From contig NZ_NFKT01000003.1 in NCBI RefSeq assembly GCF_002160525.1, forward strand, positions 1 through 64,000: a stretch of DNA of 64,000 bases, read 5' to 3'. The translations under genes and the position numbers were made by a program. Each line of letters starts with the position of its first letter. Positions within the stretch are counted from its first letter, which is position 1. Below are positions 43,506 through 52,857 of the stretch, piece after piece. The stretch is from Lachnoclostridium sp. An169. GTDB taxonomy: Bacteria > Bacillota > Clostridia > Lachnospirales > Lachnospiraceae. The notes below the pieces were generated by a model. That model saw nothing but the letters and a program-made list of their open reading frames with translations. It ran no database searches and was not told the origin of the DNA.

Positions 43506-44000
43506 ATGAAGGCAATACTGTCCGCAGACAGAAACTGGGGTATCGGATTAAACAACAGGCTGCTTGTGAGCATCCCGTCTGACATGAAGTTTTTCAGACA
43601 GACAACTACCGGAAAAGTTGTAGTTATGGGACGAAAGACACTGGAAAGTTTCCCGAATGGGCTTCCTCTTAAAAACCGCACGAATATTGTGCTCACCGGG
43701 AACCCAAACTACAGTGTGAAGGACGCTGTGATTGTCCACACGGAGGATGAACTGCTCAGGGAACTGGAGAAATATAATTCCGACGATATTTACGTTATCG
43801 GAGGAGAAAGTGTATACCGCATGATGCTTCCGTACTGTGACACGGTTCTGGTGACAAAGATCGACCGGGCTTTTCAGGCGGATACCTTCTTCCCGAATCT
43901 CGATGAGATGGATGAGTGGGAGATGACAGAGGAAAGCGAGGAGCAGACCTGTTTTGATTTGGAATTTACTTTTACGAAATATGAGAGAAGAAAGGCGTAA
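43506..44000 (+). CDS. folA: Dihydrofolate reductase
   Basis: 164 residues. MKAILSADRNWGIGLNNRLL opening, MGRKTLESFPNGLPLKNRTNIVLT core, YVIGGESVYRMMLPYCDTVLVTKI. Regenerates tetrahydrofolate for thyA. GGGAGGAG precedes the ATG. The next gene starts inside its last 20 nt. Confidence 0.93.
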   Translation: MKAILSADRNWGIGLNNRLLVSIPSDMKFFRQTTTGKVVVMGRKTLESFPNGLPLKNRTNIVLTGNPNYSVKDAVIVHTEDELLRELEKYNSDDIYVIGGESVYRMMLPYCDTVLVTKIDRAFQADTFFPNLDEMDEWEMTEESEEQTCFDLEFTFTKYERRKA

Positions 44001-45042
44001 GAGGCGTAACGGCTGCCGGGAGGCTTCTGCAGGCGCGAAGATCCTGGTTATGGCGCTTCTGGCGGCTGTTGTGACAGCGGGCTGTCAGCCGGCAGCAGAC
44101 AGCGGGAAGGATACAGCCTCTTCCGGAGACGGCGCGGAGGACGGGAAGATCCGTGTGGTGACGACAATTTTCCCCCAGTATGATTTTGTGCGGGAGATTG
44201 CCGGGGATGAGGTGGATCTTCAGATGCTTCTCAAACCCGGTGAGGAATCCCATTCCTACGAACCCACTCCCCGGGATATCATCGCCATACAGAACTGTGA
44301 TATCTTTATCTATGTAGGCGGAGAAAATGACGTCTGGGTGGAAGATATCCTGGAGTCCATGCCCGCAAGCGATATGCGCACGCTCCGCCTTATTGACTGT
44401 GTGGACACGGTGGAGGAGGAGCATGTGGAGGGCATGAAAGAGTCTGTGGGCGGGCACTCCCATGACGGGGAAGAAGAGGACGGGGAAGAAGAGGAAGATG
44501 TCCACTCGGTCCATGAGATCGACGAACATGTCTGGACATCTCCGGTCAATGCCGCGGCGATTGTGGATGAGATTGCGGGGCTTCTCGAAGAAGCTGATCC
44601 CAGACACTCAGACATTTATGAAGAGAACGCGGCGGAATATACGGAGAAGCTGATGGATCTGGACGGGGAGTTCCGGGACGTGGTGGAACATGCAGAGCGC
44701 AGTCTCCTGATTTTCGGGGATCGTTTCCCGTTCCGGTATTTTGCGGATGAGTACGGACTGGACTACTATGCGGCATTCCCGGGGTGCGCCTCCGACACGG
44801 AGCCCAGCGCCGCGACCATGGTGTTTCTCATTGACAAAGTAAAAGAGGAGAACGTCCCTGCCGTGCTGAAGATGGAGCTGAGCAATGCGGATATAGCCAA
44901 CGCGGTTGCAGAGACGACAGGAACGGAAGTCAGAGTATTTTACAGCTGTCACAATCTCTCGGCAGAGCAGTTTGAGAACGGTGAGAGCTACCTGACGATG
45001 ATGGAACAGAATGTAGAGACGCTGAAGGAGGTTCTGAACTGA
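43981..45042 (+). CDS. znuA: Zinc/manganese ABC transporter substrate-binding lipoprotein
   Basis: 353 residues. Lipobox VTAGCQ near residue 36 after an unusually long, basic N-region. Cluster A-I fold with metal ligands: HSYEPTPRD (first His), an acidic His-rich loop (GGHSHDGEEEDGEEEED), DEHVWTSP (second ligand) and FGDRFPFRYFADEYGL. The His-rich loop favours zinc. Start ATG 43981 overlaps folA and lacks a clear ribosome-binding site, so it probably depends on folA translation. Stop overlaps the ATPase gene (TGATG). Confidence 0.87.
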   Translation: MREERRKRRNGCREASAGAKILVMALLAAVVTAGCQPAADSGKDTASSGDGAEDGKIRVVTTIFPQYDFVREIAGDEVDLQMLLKPGEESHSYEPTPRDIIAIQNCDIFIYVGGENDVWVEDILESMPASDMRTLRLIDCVDTVEEEHVEGMKESVGGHSHDGEEEDGEEEEDVHSVHEIDEHVWTSPVNAAAIVDEIAGLLEEADPRHSDIYEENAAEYTEKLMDLDGEFRDVVEHAERSLLIFGDRFPFRYFADEYGLDYYAAFPGCASDTEPSAATMVFLIDKVKEENVPAVLKMELSNADIANAVAETTGTEVRVFYSCHNLSAEQFENGESYLTMMEQNVETLKEVLN

Positions 45043-45752
45043 TGGCTCTGATCAAATGTGAAAATGTATCCATCGGGTATGAAGGCCAGACTGTGGTCAG
45101 AAACCTGAATTTTGAGATACATTCGGGGGATTATCTGTGTATTGTGGGGGAAAATGGCTCTGGAAAGAGCACTCTTGTGAAAAGTCTCCTTGGACTGAAA
45201 TCTGTGGAGAAGGGCAGAATCCTCTACGGGGACGGTCTGCGGCAGAACGAGATCGGCTACCTTCCCCAGCAGACGGATTCCCAGAAGGATTTTCCTGCCA
45301 GCGTGTATGAGGTGGTGCTCTCCGGTCGTCTGAACAGCCGGGGAATCCGCCCGTTCTATACCCAGGCAGACAAAAAGCAGGCGTGGGAGAAGATGGATAT
45401 GCTTGGTATCCGGGATCTGGCGCGCCAGTGTTTCCGGGATCTCTCGGGCGGTCAGAAGCAGAGAGTCCTGCTGGCGCGGGCACTGTGCGCTACGAAGACA
45501 CTGCTTCTGCTGGATGAGCCGGTGACCGGACTGGATCCCATTGTCACGGCGGAGTTCTACCAGCTGATCCGGAAGATCAACCGGGAATCCGGTATCGCAG
45601 TGGTGATGGTTTCCCACGATATTGAGAGCGCGGTTCAGTATGCCAGCCACATCCTGCATCTGCAGGAGACGGCGCTGTTCTTCGGGACGGCAAAGGAGTA
45701 TGAGCACAGCCGCGTGGGACGGACGTTTCTGGGAGGTGAGCAGCATGTTTGA
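45042..45752 (+). CDS. znuC: Zinc ABC transporter ATP-binding protein
   Basis: 236 residues. Walker A GENGSGKST, Q-loop YLPQQT, signature DLSGGQKQRVLLARALC, Walker B LLLLDEPVTGLDP, switch His in VSHDIE. Powers import with the upstream binding protein and downstream permease; overlapping starts show one operon. Confidence 0.92.
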   Translation: MALIKCENVSIGYEGQTVVRNLNFEIHSGDYLCIVGENGSGKSTLVKSLLGLKSVEKGRILYGDGLRQNEIGYLPQQTDSQKDFPASVYEVVLSGRLNSRGIRPFYTQADKKQAWEKMDMLGIRDLARQCFRDLSGGQKQRVLLARALCATKTLLLLDEPVTGLDPIVTAEFYQLIRKINRESGIAVVMVSHDIESAVQYASHILHLQETALFFGTAKEYEHSRVGRTFLGGEQHV

Positions 45753-46572
45753 GTCGGTGATTGAGATGTTTTCCTATCCCTTTATGGTGCGGGCATTCAT
45801 TGTCGGGGCGCTTGTGGCGCTGTGTTCGGCGCTTCTGGGGGTCAGCCTTGTGCTGAAGCGGTACTCCATGATCGGGGACGGCCTCTCCCATGTGGGATTC
45901 GGCGCGCTGGCGGTGGCGGCGGCGCTCAATGCGGCACCCCTGACGGTTGCCATTCCGGTGGTGATTGTGGCTGCCATCCTTCTTCTGCGTATCCGGGGAA
46001 ACAGCAGGATCAAGGGGGATGCGGCCATCGCCCTGATCTCCACGTCCTCTCTTGCCGTGGGCGTGATGGTGATCTCGCTCACCACAGGGATGAACACGGA
46101 TGTGTACAATTACATGTTCGGCAGTATCCTGGCGATGAGCGCGGAGGATGTCCGCCTGAGCGTTGCTCTGGCGGCGGTTGTCCTGATCCTTTATATTTTC
46201 TTTTACAACAAAATATTTGCCATTACCTTTGACGAGACCTTTGCTCAGGCCACAGGGGTGAAGGCGGATCTGTACAACACACTGATTGCCGTGCTGACGG
46301 CGGTGACGATTGTTCTGGGAATGCGGATGATGGGGACGCTGCTGATCTCCAGCCTGATTATCTTCCCGGCGCTTACATCCATGCGTGTGTGTACCACCTT
46401 CCGCAGTGTGGTGATCCATTCGGCGGTGATCTCGGTGGTGTGTCTGGCGGCGGGGATTGCCCTGTCGTATTACTGCGCGACTCCGGCGGGGGCCAGCGTG
46501 GTGATGGCGAATATTGCAGCATTGATTCTCTATTCTCTGGCAGGTGTGATCAGGAGGAAAACATGGCGGTAG
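45745..46572 (+). CDS. znuB: Zinc ABC transporter permease
   Basis: 275 residues, seven to eight membrane helices, ABC-3 family (ALLGVSLVLKRYSMIGDGLSHVGFGALA; GTLLISSLIIFPALTSMRV). GGGAGGTGA 6 nt upstream and an overlap with the ATPase end fix ATG 45745; the longer frame to 45622 is spurious. Confidence 0.92.
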   Translation: MFESVIEMFSYPFMVRAFIVGALVALCSALLGVSLVLKRYSMIGDGLSHVGFGALAVAAALNAAPLTVAIPVVIVAAILLLRIRGNSRIKGDAAIALISTSSLAVGVMVISLTTGMNTDVYNYMFGSILAMSAEDVRLSVALAAVVLILYIFFYNKIFAITFDETFAQATGVKADLYNTLIAVLTAVTIVLGMRMMGTLLISSLIIFPALTSMRVCTTFRSVVIHSAVISVVCLAAGIALSYYCATPAGASVVMANIAALILYSLAGVIRRKTWR

Positions 46573-46588
46573 AAGTCGGGAGGAGATT

Positions 46589-47395
46589 ATGGCGATAGCG
46601 GTCATTCCGTTCATGGCAGTATTTGGAACATTTTATTTTCTGAGAAAGAAAAAGAACAGGAGAGCGGCGCTGTTCTGCAAGGCAGCAGCCACGTTTATGC
46701 CCGTGCTTCTGCTTGTCTGCAGCTTTTCTAAGCTGTTCCCGGGAACGGGAATCGTCGTCGGAAACATGGGAACAGCTGCAGCTGACGGAAATACCGGAGA
46801 AATGCTGTATGCTTATATCTGTACCCTTGCCGCTCTGGTCTTTTACATGGCGGCGGATGTGCTCCTGGAATGTAAGTTTGTCTGGGGCGCGGTCTGCTTC
46901 AGCGCCGGACATATCTGTATGACCGCGGGATTTGTTCTGGGCGGAGAGGTTTCTGCTGCGGGAAAATATGCGGAAAAATATGCAGAGGAATATGCAGGGA
47001 AAACTGCGGGCATATATTCCTACGGGGCAGAAATTCCCACGCAGACGGAGATTTCCCTGCTTCTGGGGGTATGCTTTCTACTGTCCGTTTTCCTTGCAGC
47101 TTTCTTCCTGCGTAAATACATTCCCCATCTGAAGAAGCTGCTTGTGCCTGCGGTCCTGTATATCCTTATCCTCAGCGTCATGTGTTCCGCTGCCGTCGTT
47201 TCCGGCACCGTGCGCATCCTGGAGACAGGAAATGCAGCAGGACTGATCCCGATAGCAGGAGGCGTGTTCTTCCTCGTCTCAGACATTCTCCTCGGAATCA
47301 ACCGCCTCGGAAGAAAGAGAAGTAAAGTGCGGGGAGCCGCCGTGCTGATTCTCTATTATCTCTCTGTCTACCTGCTGGCTCTGCGTCTTGCTTAA
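46589..47395 (+). CDS. YhhN/TMEM86-like membrane protein
   Basis: 268 residues, eight helices predicted by eye. MAADVLLECKF, SAGHICMTAGF and PIAGGVFFLVSDILLGINRL with ILYYLSVYLLAL resemble the YhhN family (lysoplasmalogenase in animals). Clostridia make plasmalogens, so a role in ether-lipid turnover is possible but not shown. A polar insertion around residue 126-137 is made of three 12-bp repeats coding KYAE-like units. Follows znuB by 16 nt. Confidence 0.65.
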   Translation: MAIAVIPFMAVFGTFYFLRKKKNRRAALFCKAAATFMPVLLLVCSFSKLFPGTGIVVGNMGTAAADGNTGEMLYAYICTLAALVFYMAADVLLECKFVWGAVCFSAGHICMTAGFVLGGEVSAAGKYAEKYAEEYAGKTAGIYSYGAEIPTQTEISLLLGVCFLLSVFLAAFFLRKYIPHLKKLLVPAVLYILILSVMCSAAVVSGTVRILETGNAAGLIPIAGGVFFLVSDILLGINRLGRKRSKVRGAAVLILYYLSVYLLALRLA

Positions 47396-47415
47396 AAAAG
47401 ATCAAGAAAACAGGA

Positions 47416-47444
47416 TTGACAAAGATAAAAATACACACTATAAT
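47416..47444 (+). promoter_or_regulatory. Consensus promoter of the ilvB T-box transcript
   Basis: TTGACA (47416-47421), 17-nt spacer, TATAAT (47439-47444): a perfect sigma-A promoter. Confidence 0.9.
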
Positions 47445-47479
47445 GAATTTAAATTTTTTACCCATAATATTTACAGGAT

Positions 47480-47776
47480 ATCAGAAATGCAGTGACAGGG
47501 AGGAGTACATGGCCTGCCAAAGCCCAGAGAGAAGATGGATGGTGGAAATCTTCGTGAGGGGGTCATGGAAGTAGCCTTCGAGCAGTGGACCCAAACGGCG
47601 CCGCCGGCGCATTAGTAGGGCTCAACGTTTTTCCCGCGTTACAGGGAAGCGGTATCGGACAGCAGACCAGAGTCCCGTACCGGCAGAGCGCAGAGAGGAT
47701 TTCTCTGAATTTAGGTGGTAACACGGATGACAGATTCGCCCTAAGCATTTGCAGAAGATGCTTGGGGCTTTTCTTT
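47480..47776 (+). ncRNA. T-box leader upstream of ilvB
   Basis: The antiterminator T-box core reads TTAGGTGGTAACACGG (47711-47726), with TGGT to pair with the tRNA acceptor end. A terminator hairpin GCCCTAAGCAT/ATGCTTGGGGC followed by TTTTCTTTT (47738-47776) overlaps the alternative structure. Stem I starts near the promoter with AGTA at 47504-47507; the opposing strand holds GGAA then GTA (47571-47573), which would make the specifier valine, tentative. Uncharged tRNA should let transcription into ilvB. Confidence 0.88.
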
Positions 47777-47797
47777 TCTAAAAAAGGAGGTAGCAAA

Positions 47798-49516
47798 GTG
47801 AGACAGATTACAGGAAACAAATTGCTGGTAAGAGCATTGAAAGAGGAAGGAGTGGATACTATTTTCGGATATCCGGGAGCCTGTACCATTGATATCAGCG
47901 ACGAGCTGTACAAACAGAACGATATCCGGGTCATTCTTCCCAGACATGAGCAGGCGCTTGTCCATGAGGCGGACGCCTATGCACGGACAACGGGAAAGGT
48001 GGGCGTCTGCCTGGTGACAAGCGGTCCGGGAGCGACGAACCTTGTCACCGGACTGGCGACGGCGAACTATGACAGTGTTCCCCTTGTCTGCTTTACCGGG
48101 CAGGTGGCAAGGCACCTGATCGGAAACGATGCCTTCCAGGAAGTCGATATCGTGGGCATCACAAGGAGCATCACAAAATACGGAGTGACGGTACGCGACC
48201 GCAAGGATCTGGGAAGGATCATCAAGGAAGCCTTCTACATCGCCAGAACCGGCAGACCGGGACCGGTGCTTATCGATCTTCCAAAAGACGTGATGGGAGA
48301 GCTGGGAAGCGCAGAATATCCGGATTCGGTAAATATCCGCGGTTACAAGCCCAATACCAGCGTACATATGGGACAGTTGAAGCGTGCCCTGAAAATGCTG
48401 AAAAAGGCGAAAAGACCGCTGTTCCTTGCAGGTGGAGGCGTGAATATCGCCCGGGCGAACGCCGTGTTTACGGAAGTGGTGGAAAAGACGAACGTGCCGG
48501 TTGTCACCACGATCATGGGACGCGGGGCGGTGCCGACGAACCATCCGCTGTTTATAGGAAATCTCGGAATGCACGGCCAGTACGCGGCTAACATGGCGGT
48601 GAGCGAGTGCGATCTGCTCTTCTCCATCGGAACGAGATTCAATGACCGGATCACCGGAAAGCTCCATGCATTTGCCCCGAAGGCGGAGATCGTTCACATC
48701 GATATCGATACCGCTTCCATTTCCAGAAATATCCATGTGGATGTGCCGATTGTGGCGGATGCCCTTGAGGCGGTGACGAAGATGAACGAGTATGTGGAGC
48801 CCTGTGAGACGGAGGAATGGCTTGCGCAGATCCGGGCGTGGAAGGAAGAACATCCGCTTACCATGCGCAGCCGGGGAAATATGAGCCCCATGGACATTAT
48901 CGAGGAGATGAACCGCCAGTTCGACGACGCGATTATCACTACGGACGTGGGACAGCACCAGATGTTTGTCACCCAGTATGCGGAGATCACCCCGAAGAAG
49001 CAGCTGGTGACCTCCGGCGGCCTTGGAACCATGGGATACGGGTTCCCGGCAGCGATCGGCGCGAAACTCGGGAATCCGGATAAAACCGTGATCGCCATCT
49101 CAGGAGACGGCGGCATGCAGATGAATATTCAGGAATTTGCCACTGCTGTGCTGGAGGAGCTGCCTCTGATCCTCTGCGTGTTCAACAATGAGTATCTTGG
49201 AATGGTGCGCCAGTGGCAGAAGCTCTTCTACGGAAAACGCTACGGCATGACGAATATGCGCGCAGGAGCGCTTTACCGCAGGACCAATGGGGAGGAGATG
49301 CCTGAGTATACACCGGATTTTGTAAAACTGGCGGAGAGTTACGGGGCAAAGGGAATCCGCGTGACGAAGAAGGAAGAGATCGCAGCTGCATTTGAAGAGG
49401 CGAAGAAAAATACAAAGGTGCCGACGCTGATCGAGTTCATCATCGATCCGGAAGAGATGGTCTACCCGATGATCAAGCCCGGCGGAACTCTGGAAGAGAT
49501 GATTATGGACTGCTAG
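47798..49516 (+). CDS. ilvB: Acetolactate synthase large subunit
   Basis: 572 residues from GTG 47798, chosen for AAAAAGGAGG 7 nt upstream and because the longer frame runs into the T-box. ThDP enzyme: catalytic Glu in RHEQALVHEADAYAR, GPGATNLVTG, FAD/middle domain, and ThDP motif GDGGMQMNIQEFATAVLEELPLILCVFNN. First step of valine, leucine and isoleucine synthesis. Confidence 0.94.
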   Translation: MRQITGNKLLVRALKEEGVDTIFGYPGACTIDISDELYKQNDIRVILPRHEQALVHEADAYARTTGKVGVCLVTSGPGATNLVTGLATANYDSVPLVCFTGQVARHLIGNDAFQEVDIVGITRSITKYGVTVRDRKDLGRIIKEAFYIARTGRPGPVLIDLPKDVMGELGSAEYPDSVNIRGYKPNTSVHMGQLKRALKMLKKAKRPLFLAGGGVNIARANAVFTEVVEKTNVPVVTTIMGRGAVPTNHPLFIGNLGMHGQYAANMAVSECDLLFSIGTRFNDRITGKLHAFAPKAEIVHIDIDTASISRNIHVDVPIVADALEAVTKMNEYVEPCETEEWLAQIRAWKEEHPLTMRSRGNMSPMDIIEEMNRQFDDAIITTDVGQHQMFVTQYAEITPKKQLVTSGGLGTMGYGFPAAIGAKLGNPDKTVIAISGDGGMQMNIQEFATAVLEELPLILCVFNNEYLGMVRQWQKLFYGKRYGMTNMRAGALYRRTNGEEMPEYTPDFVKLAESYGAKGIRVTKKEEIAAAFEEAKKNTKVPTLIEFIIDPEEMVYPMIKPGGTLEEMIMDC

Positions 49517-49549
49517 TCCGGGACAACGTGATTGGAGGTAACAGAGAAT

Positions 49550-50059
49550 ATGGATAATAATATGAAAAAAAGATGGATCTCACTGTATGTTGAAAATCAG
49601 GTTGGTGTTCTCTCCAAGATTTCCGGCCTCTTTTCCGCAAAATCTTATAATCTGGACAGCCTGACGGTGGGGACAACCGAGGATCCCACCGTCTCCAGGA
49701 TGACGATTGCCACAGTCAGCGATGACGAGACCTTTGAGCAGATCAAGAAACAGCTCAACCGCATGATCGAGGTCATCAAGGTCATCGACTTCACCGATAT
49801 TTTTGTGAGGATGAAGGAAATTCTCTACATCAAGGTGTTCAACTGCAGCGCTGCAGACAAGGTGGAAGTGTTCCAGATCGCCGAGACTTTCAAGGCAAAG
49901 GTGATCGACTACGGCAGGGACAGCGTCCTGGTGGAGTTCGTGCAGACGGCCACGAAGAATGACGCGGTGGTGAAACTGATGAAAGAAGAGTTCAGGACCA
50001 TAGAGGTGGTCCGGGGCGGAAGCGTGGGAATCGAGTCCATAAGTATGATGGAGAGATAG
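49550..50059 (+). CDS. ilvN: Acetolactate synthase small (regulatory) subunit
   Basis: 169 residues. ACT domain RWISLYVENQVGVLSKISGLFSAKSYNLDSLTVG and a C-terminal domain with LVEFVQTATKNDAVVKLM. Gives valine feedback and activates IlvB. GGAGGT (49534-49539) 10 nt before ATG 49550 decides the start. Confidence 0.92.
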   Translation: MDNNMKKRWISLYVENQVGVLSKISGLFSAKSYNLDSLTVGTTEDPTVSRMTIATVSDDETFEQIKKQLNRMIEVIKVIDFTDIFVRMKEILYIKVFNCSAADKVEVFQIAETFKAKVIDYGRDSVLVEFVQTATKNDAVVKLMKEEFRTIEVVRGGSVGIESISMMER

Positions 50060-50098
50060 CCCGGCGCCTTACTTTTCACACATCTGCCAACCGTCCGT

Positions 50099-50233
50099 CT
50101 GTACTGTTCCATATTGTCCCGGCGGCCACGCTTTCGCTCGGGAGTGGAACGCAGCGGCACTAAGGCTGCAAAAGACGCAGCCCAAGGGCCGGCGTTCCAC
50201 TACGGGCCTTCGTGACAACATGAAACAGTACAG
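50099..50233. ncRNA. Highly structured element (candidate ncRNA or MITE-like repeat)
   Basis: Outer 20-bp inverted arms (50099-50118 and 50214-50233, two G-U-type differences). Inside, a perfect 10-bp stem AGTGGAACGC (50143-50152) / GCGTTCCACT (50192-50201), with CGGC/GCCG (50155-50158, 50188-50191) and GGCTGC/GCAGCC (50164-50169, 50177-50182) nested, plus small side hairpins. No reading frame of note. Direction unknown. Confidence 0.6.
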
Positions 50234-50301
50234 CCTGAAATCAGGTATGGGGAAAAATAAGCACCCGGGATATCATCCCCCGTAAAAAACCGAGCGCACT
50301 C

Positions 50302-50330
50302 TTGATTTTTCTTAATGATCGTATTATAAT
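50302..50330 (+). promoter_or_regulatory. Promoter of ilvE
   Basis: TTGATT (50302-50307), 17-nt spacer, TATAAT (50325-50330). Confidence 0.75.
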
Positions 50331-50387
50331 GTCTCCGTAATGATTTTGACGAACTGTGTGAAGCAGCGGGGAATGGAGGAATTTACA

Positions 50388-51413
50388 ATGGAGAAGAAGA
50401 ACATTGACTGGGCGAACCTGGGGTTTGGCTATGTGCAGACCGATAAAAGGTACGTCTCTAATTACAAGGACGGGAAATGGGATGACGGCGCGCTGATCGA
50501 TGACCCGAATATCGTGATGAACGAGTGCGCGGGAGTTCTTCAGTATGCCCAGACTGTATTTGAGGGCATGAAGGCATATACGACGGAAGACGGACACATT
50601 GTAACTTTCCGTCCGGACCTGAATGCAGCCCGTATGGTAGATTCGGCGAAACGCCTGGAGATGCCGGTATTTCCGGAGGACCGCTTTGTAGATGCGGTTG
50701 TCCAGACCGTAAAGGCAAACGCGGCTTACGTACCGCCGTACGGCTCAGGAGCGACACTTTATATCAGACCGTACATGTTCGGCATCAACCCGGTAATCGG
50801 TGTGAAGCCGGCTGACGAGTATCAGTTCCGTGTATTTACCACACCGGTGGGACCGTACTTCAAGGGCGGCGTAAAGCCGATTACAATCTGTGTTTCGGAC
50901 TTTGACCGTGCGGCGCCGCACGGAACAGGACACATCAAGGCTGGTTTGAACTATGCCATGAGCCTGCATGCAATTGTGACAGCACATAAGAACGGATTCG
51001 ATGAGAATATGTATCTTGATTCTGCGACCAGAACCAAGGTTGAGGAGACAGGCGGAGCCAACTTCCTCTTTGTGACAAAGGACAACAAGATCGTCACACC
51101 AAAATCAAAGACGATCCTTCCGTCTATCACAAGAAGATCTCTGATGTATGTGGCGGAGCATTATCTCGGACTCGAGGTTGAGGAGAGAGAAGTATACTTC
51201 GATGAAGTGAAAGACTTCGCAGAGTGCGGACTGTGCGGAACAGCGGCAGTGATCTCTCCGGTTGGAAAAGTCGTAAACCACGGCGAGGAGATCTGCTTCC
51301 CGAGCGGAATGGAGAAGATGGGACCGACGATCCAGAAGCTGTACGATACTCTGACCGGTATCCAGATGGGACACATCGAGGCGCCGGAAGGCTGGATCAA
51401 GGTAATCGAATAA
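50388..51413 (+). CDS. ilvE: Branched-chain amino acid aminotransferase
   Basis: 341 residues, fold-type IV PLP enzyme. PLP Lys in HIKAGLNYAMSL, then SATRTKVEETGGANFLFV and CGLCGTAAVISPVGKV. Last step of Val, Leu and Ile synthesis or first step of their breakdown. GGAGGA (50375-50380) 7 nt upstream selects ATG 50388. Has its own promoter, apart from the T-box-controlled ilvBN. Confidence 0.93.
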   Translation: MEKKNIDWANLGFGYVQTDKRYVSNYKDGKWDDGALIDDPNIVMNECAGVLQYAQTVFEGMKAYTTEDGHIVTFRPDLNAARMVDSAKRLEMPVFPEDRFVDAVVQTVKANAAYVPPYGSGATLYIRPYMFGINPVIGVKPADEYQFRVFTTPVGPYFKGGVKPITICVSDFDRAAPHGTGHIKAGLNYAMSLHAIVTAHKNGFDENMYLDSATRTKVEETGGANFLFVTKDNKIVTPKSKTILPSITRRSLMYVAEHYLGLEVEEREVYFDEVKDFAECGLCGTAAVISPVGKVVNHGEEICFPSGMEKMGPTIQKLYDTLTGIQMGHIEAPEGWIKVIE

Positions 51414-51431
51414 GAAATAGAATGTATCAAA

Positions 51432-51461
51432 AAAGAACCAGCCTGGGCGGGTTCTTTTTTG
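51432..51461 (+). terminator. Terminator after ilvE
   Basis: AAAGAACC (51432-51439) pairs with GGTTCTTT (51450-51457), followed by T-run and GTT. Confidence 0.85.
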
Positions 51462-51525
51462 TTATCCGGCCGCACGGAGCTGTCCGTATATCGGAAGCCG
51501 GGACAGCACATACGGCCGGTGTATT

Positions 51526-52857
51526 TCAAAGATGGAACAGCACGGTCGCCACGTTGAAATAGATCAGGATCGAGCAGATATCGACCAGCGTTGTGATCAG
51601 GGGCGAAGCCATGATAGCCGGGTCCAGTCCCGCGCGTTTTGCGAGCAGGGGCAGGATACAGCCGATCATCTTTGAGATGATGACAGTAAAGATCAGGGAG
51701 AGCATGATGACCAGTGCCAGTTCGGCATTCCGGTACTGGATCAGGATGCGGACCCCGTTGGCAGCCGAGAGGACCAGTCCGACGATCAGGGAAATGCGGA
51801 ATTCCTTGAAAATAACGCGGAAAATATCCCGGAACCGGATCTCGCCCAGTGCGATCCCCCGGATGATCAGCGTGGAACTCTGGGAGCCGCAGTTTCCTCC
51901 GGTGTCCATCAGCATGGGGATGAACGCCACAAGAAGGGGAATGGCTGCAAATGCATTCTCATATTTGGTTATAATATTTCCGGTAATGATGGATGTAAAC
52001 ATCAGGATCAGAAGCCAGGGAATCCGGTTTTTCGCGTGAGCGAACACGGAGGTGGCAAAATAGGGCTTCTCGCTGGGGTTGATGGCAGCCATCTTTGTGA
52101 TGTCCTCCGTCGCCTCCTCGACCATGACATCCATGGCGTCGTCGAAGGTGACGATTCCCACCAGCAGATCGTCCTCGTCGAGAACCGGGATGGCGATCAG
52201 GTCATATTTGCGGAAGAGCTGTGCCACGTCTTCCTTATCCGTGTGGGTGCGCACGGAGATGATCTTCGTCTCCATGAGATCCCGGATCAGCATATCATCG
52301 TCCTCGGTCATCAGTTCCTTGGCGGAGACGGTTCCGATCAGTTTCCTGCGCTCTGTGACATAGCAGGTGTAGATGGTCTCCTTATGGATGCCGGTTTTCT
52401 TAATGTGCGCCATGGACTGGGCAACTGTCATAGTCTGGCGCAGATCCACATACTCCGTGGTCATGATGCTTCCGGCGCTGTCGTCCGGATAGTTGAGAAG
52501 CTCGTTGATCTTGACTCTCGCATCCGGGGATACGGCGTCCAGGATACGGCTGACCAGATTGGCAGGCAGTTCCTCGAGGATATCCACGGTGTCATCCATG
52601 TACAGGTCATCGAGCAGCTCTTTCAGCTCTTTTTCCGTGAAGATCTCCACCAGACTGCTCTGCATGGAAGAATCCATATTGGCGAACACTTCTGCAGCCT
52701 TGTCCTTGGGGATCAGACGGAAGGCAAGGGCAAGCTCCTTGTCTTCAAGTTCCGAGAGAAGTGAGGCTATGTCCACTTCGTTCATTACATCCAGAATGCT
52801 CCTGACAGCTTTGAACTGACGCTGCTGCAGGAGTTTTACAAAAATATCTCTGTTCAT
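51526..52857 (-). CDS. mgtE: Magnesium transporter MgtE
   Basis: 443 residues. N domain of helical repeats (LLQQRQFKAVRSILDVMNEVD), two CBS domains (about 130-250, MTTEYVDLRQTMTVAQSM and ELMTEDDDMLIRDLM) that sense cytoplasmic Mg, and a C-terminal five-helix pore with DTGGNCGSQSSTLIIRG. Expressed under an M-box riboswitch. GAGAGG lies 8 nt upstream of ATG 52857. A 60-residue leader frame overlaps its start. Confidence 0.93.
   Translation of the reverse strand: MNRDIFVKLLQQRQFKAVRSILDVMNEVDIASLLSELEDKELALAFRLIPKDKAAEVFANMDSSMQSSLVEIFTEKELKELLDDLYMDDTVDILEELPANLVSRILDAVSPDARVKINELLNYPDDSAGSIMTTEYVDLRQTMTVAQSMAHIKKTGIHKETIYTCYVTERRKLIGTVSAKELMTEDDDMLIRDLMETKIISVRTHTDKEDVAQLFRKYDLIAIPVLDEDDLLVGIVTFDDAMDVMVEEATEDITKMAAINPSEKPYFATSVFAHAKNRIPWLLILMFTSIITGNIITKYENAFAAIPLLVAFIPMLMDTGGNCGSQSSTLIIRGIALGEIRFRDIFRVIFKEFRISLIVGLVLSAANGVRILIQYRNAELALVIMLSLIFTVIISKMIGCILPLLAKRAGLDPAIMASPLITTLVDICSILIYFNVATVLFHL

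Noticed and set aside
47585..47797. Extended N-terminus for IlvB
   Set aside because: The extra frame lies in the T-box leader; GTG 47798 has an ideal ribosome-binding site.
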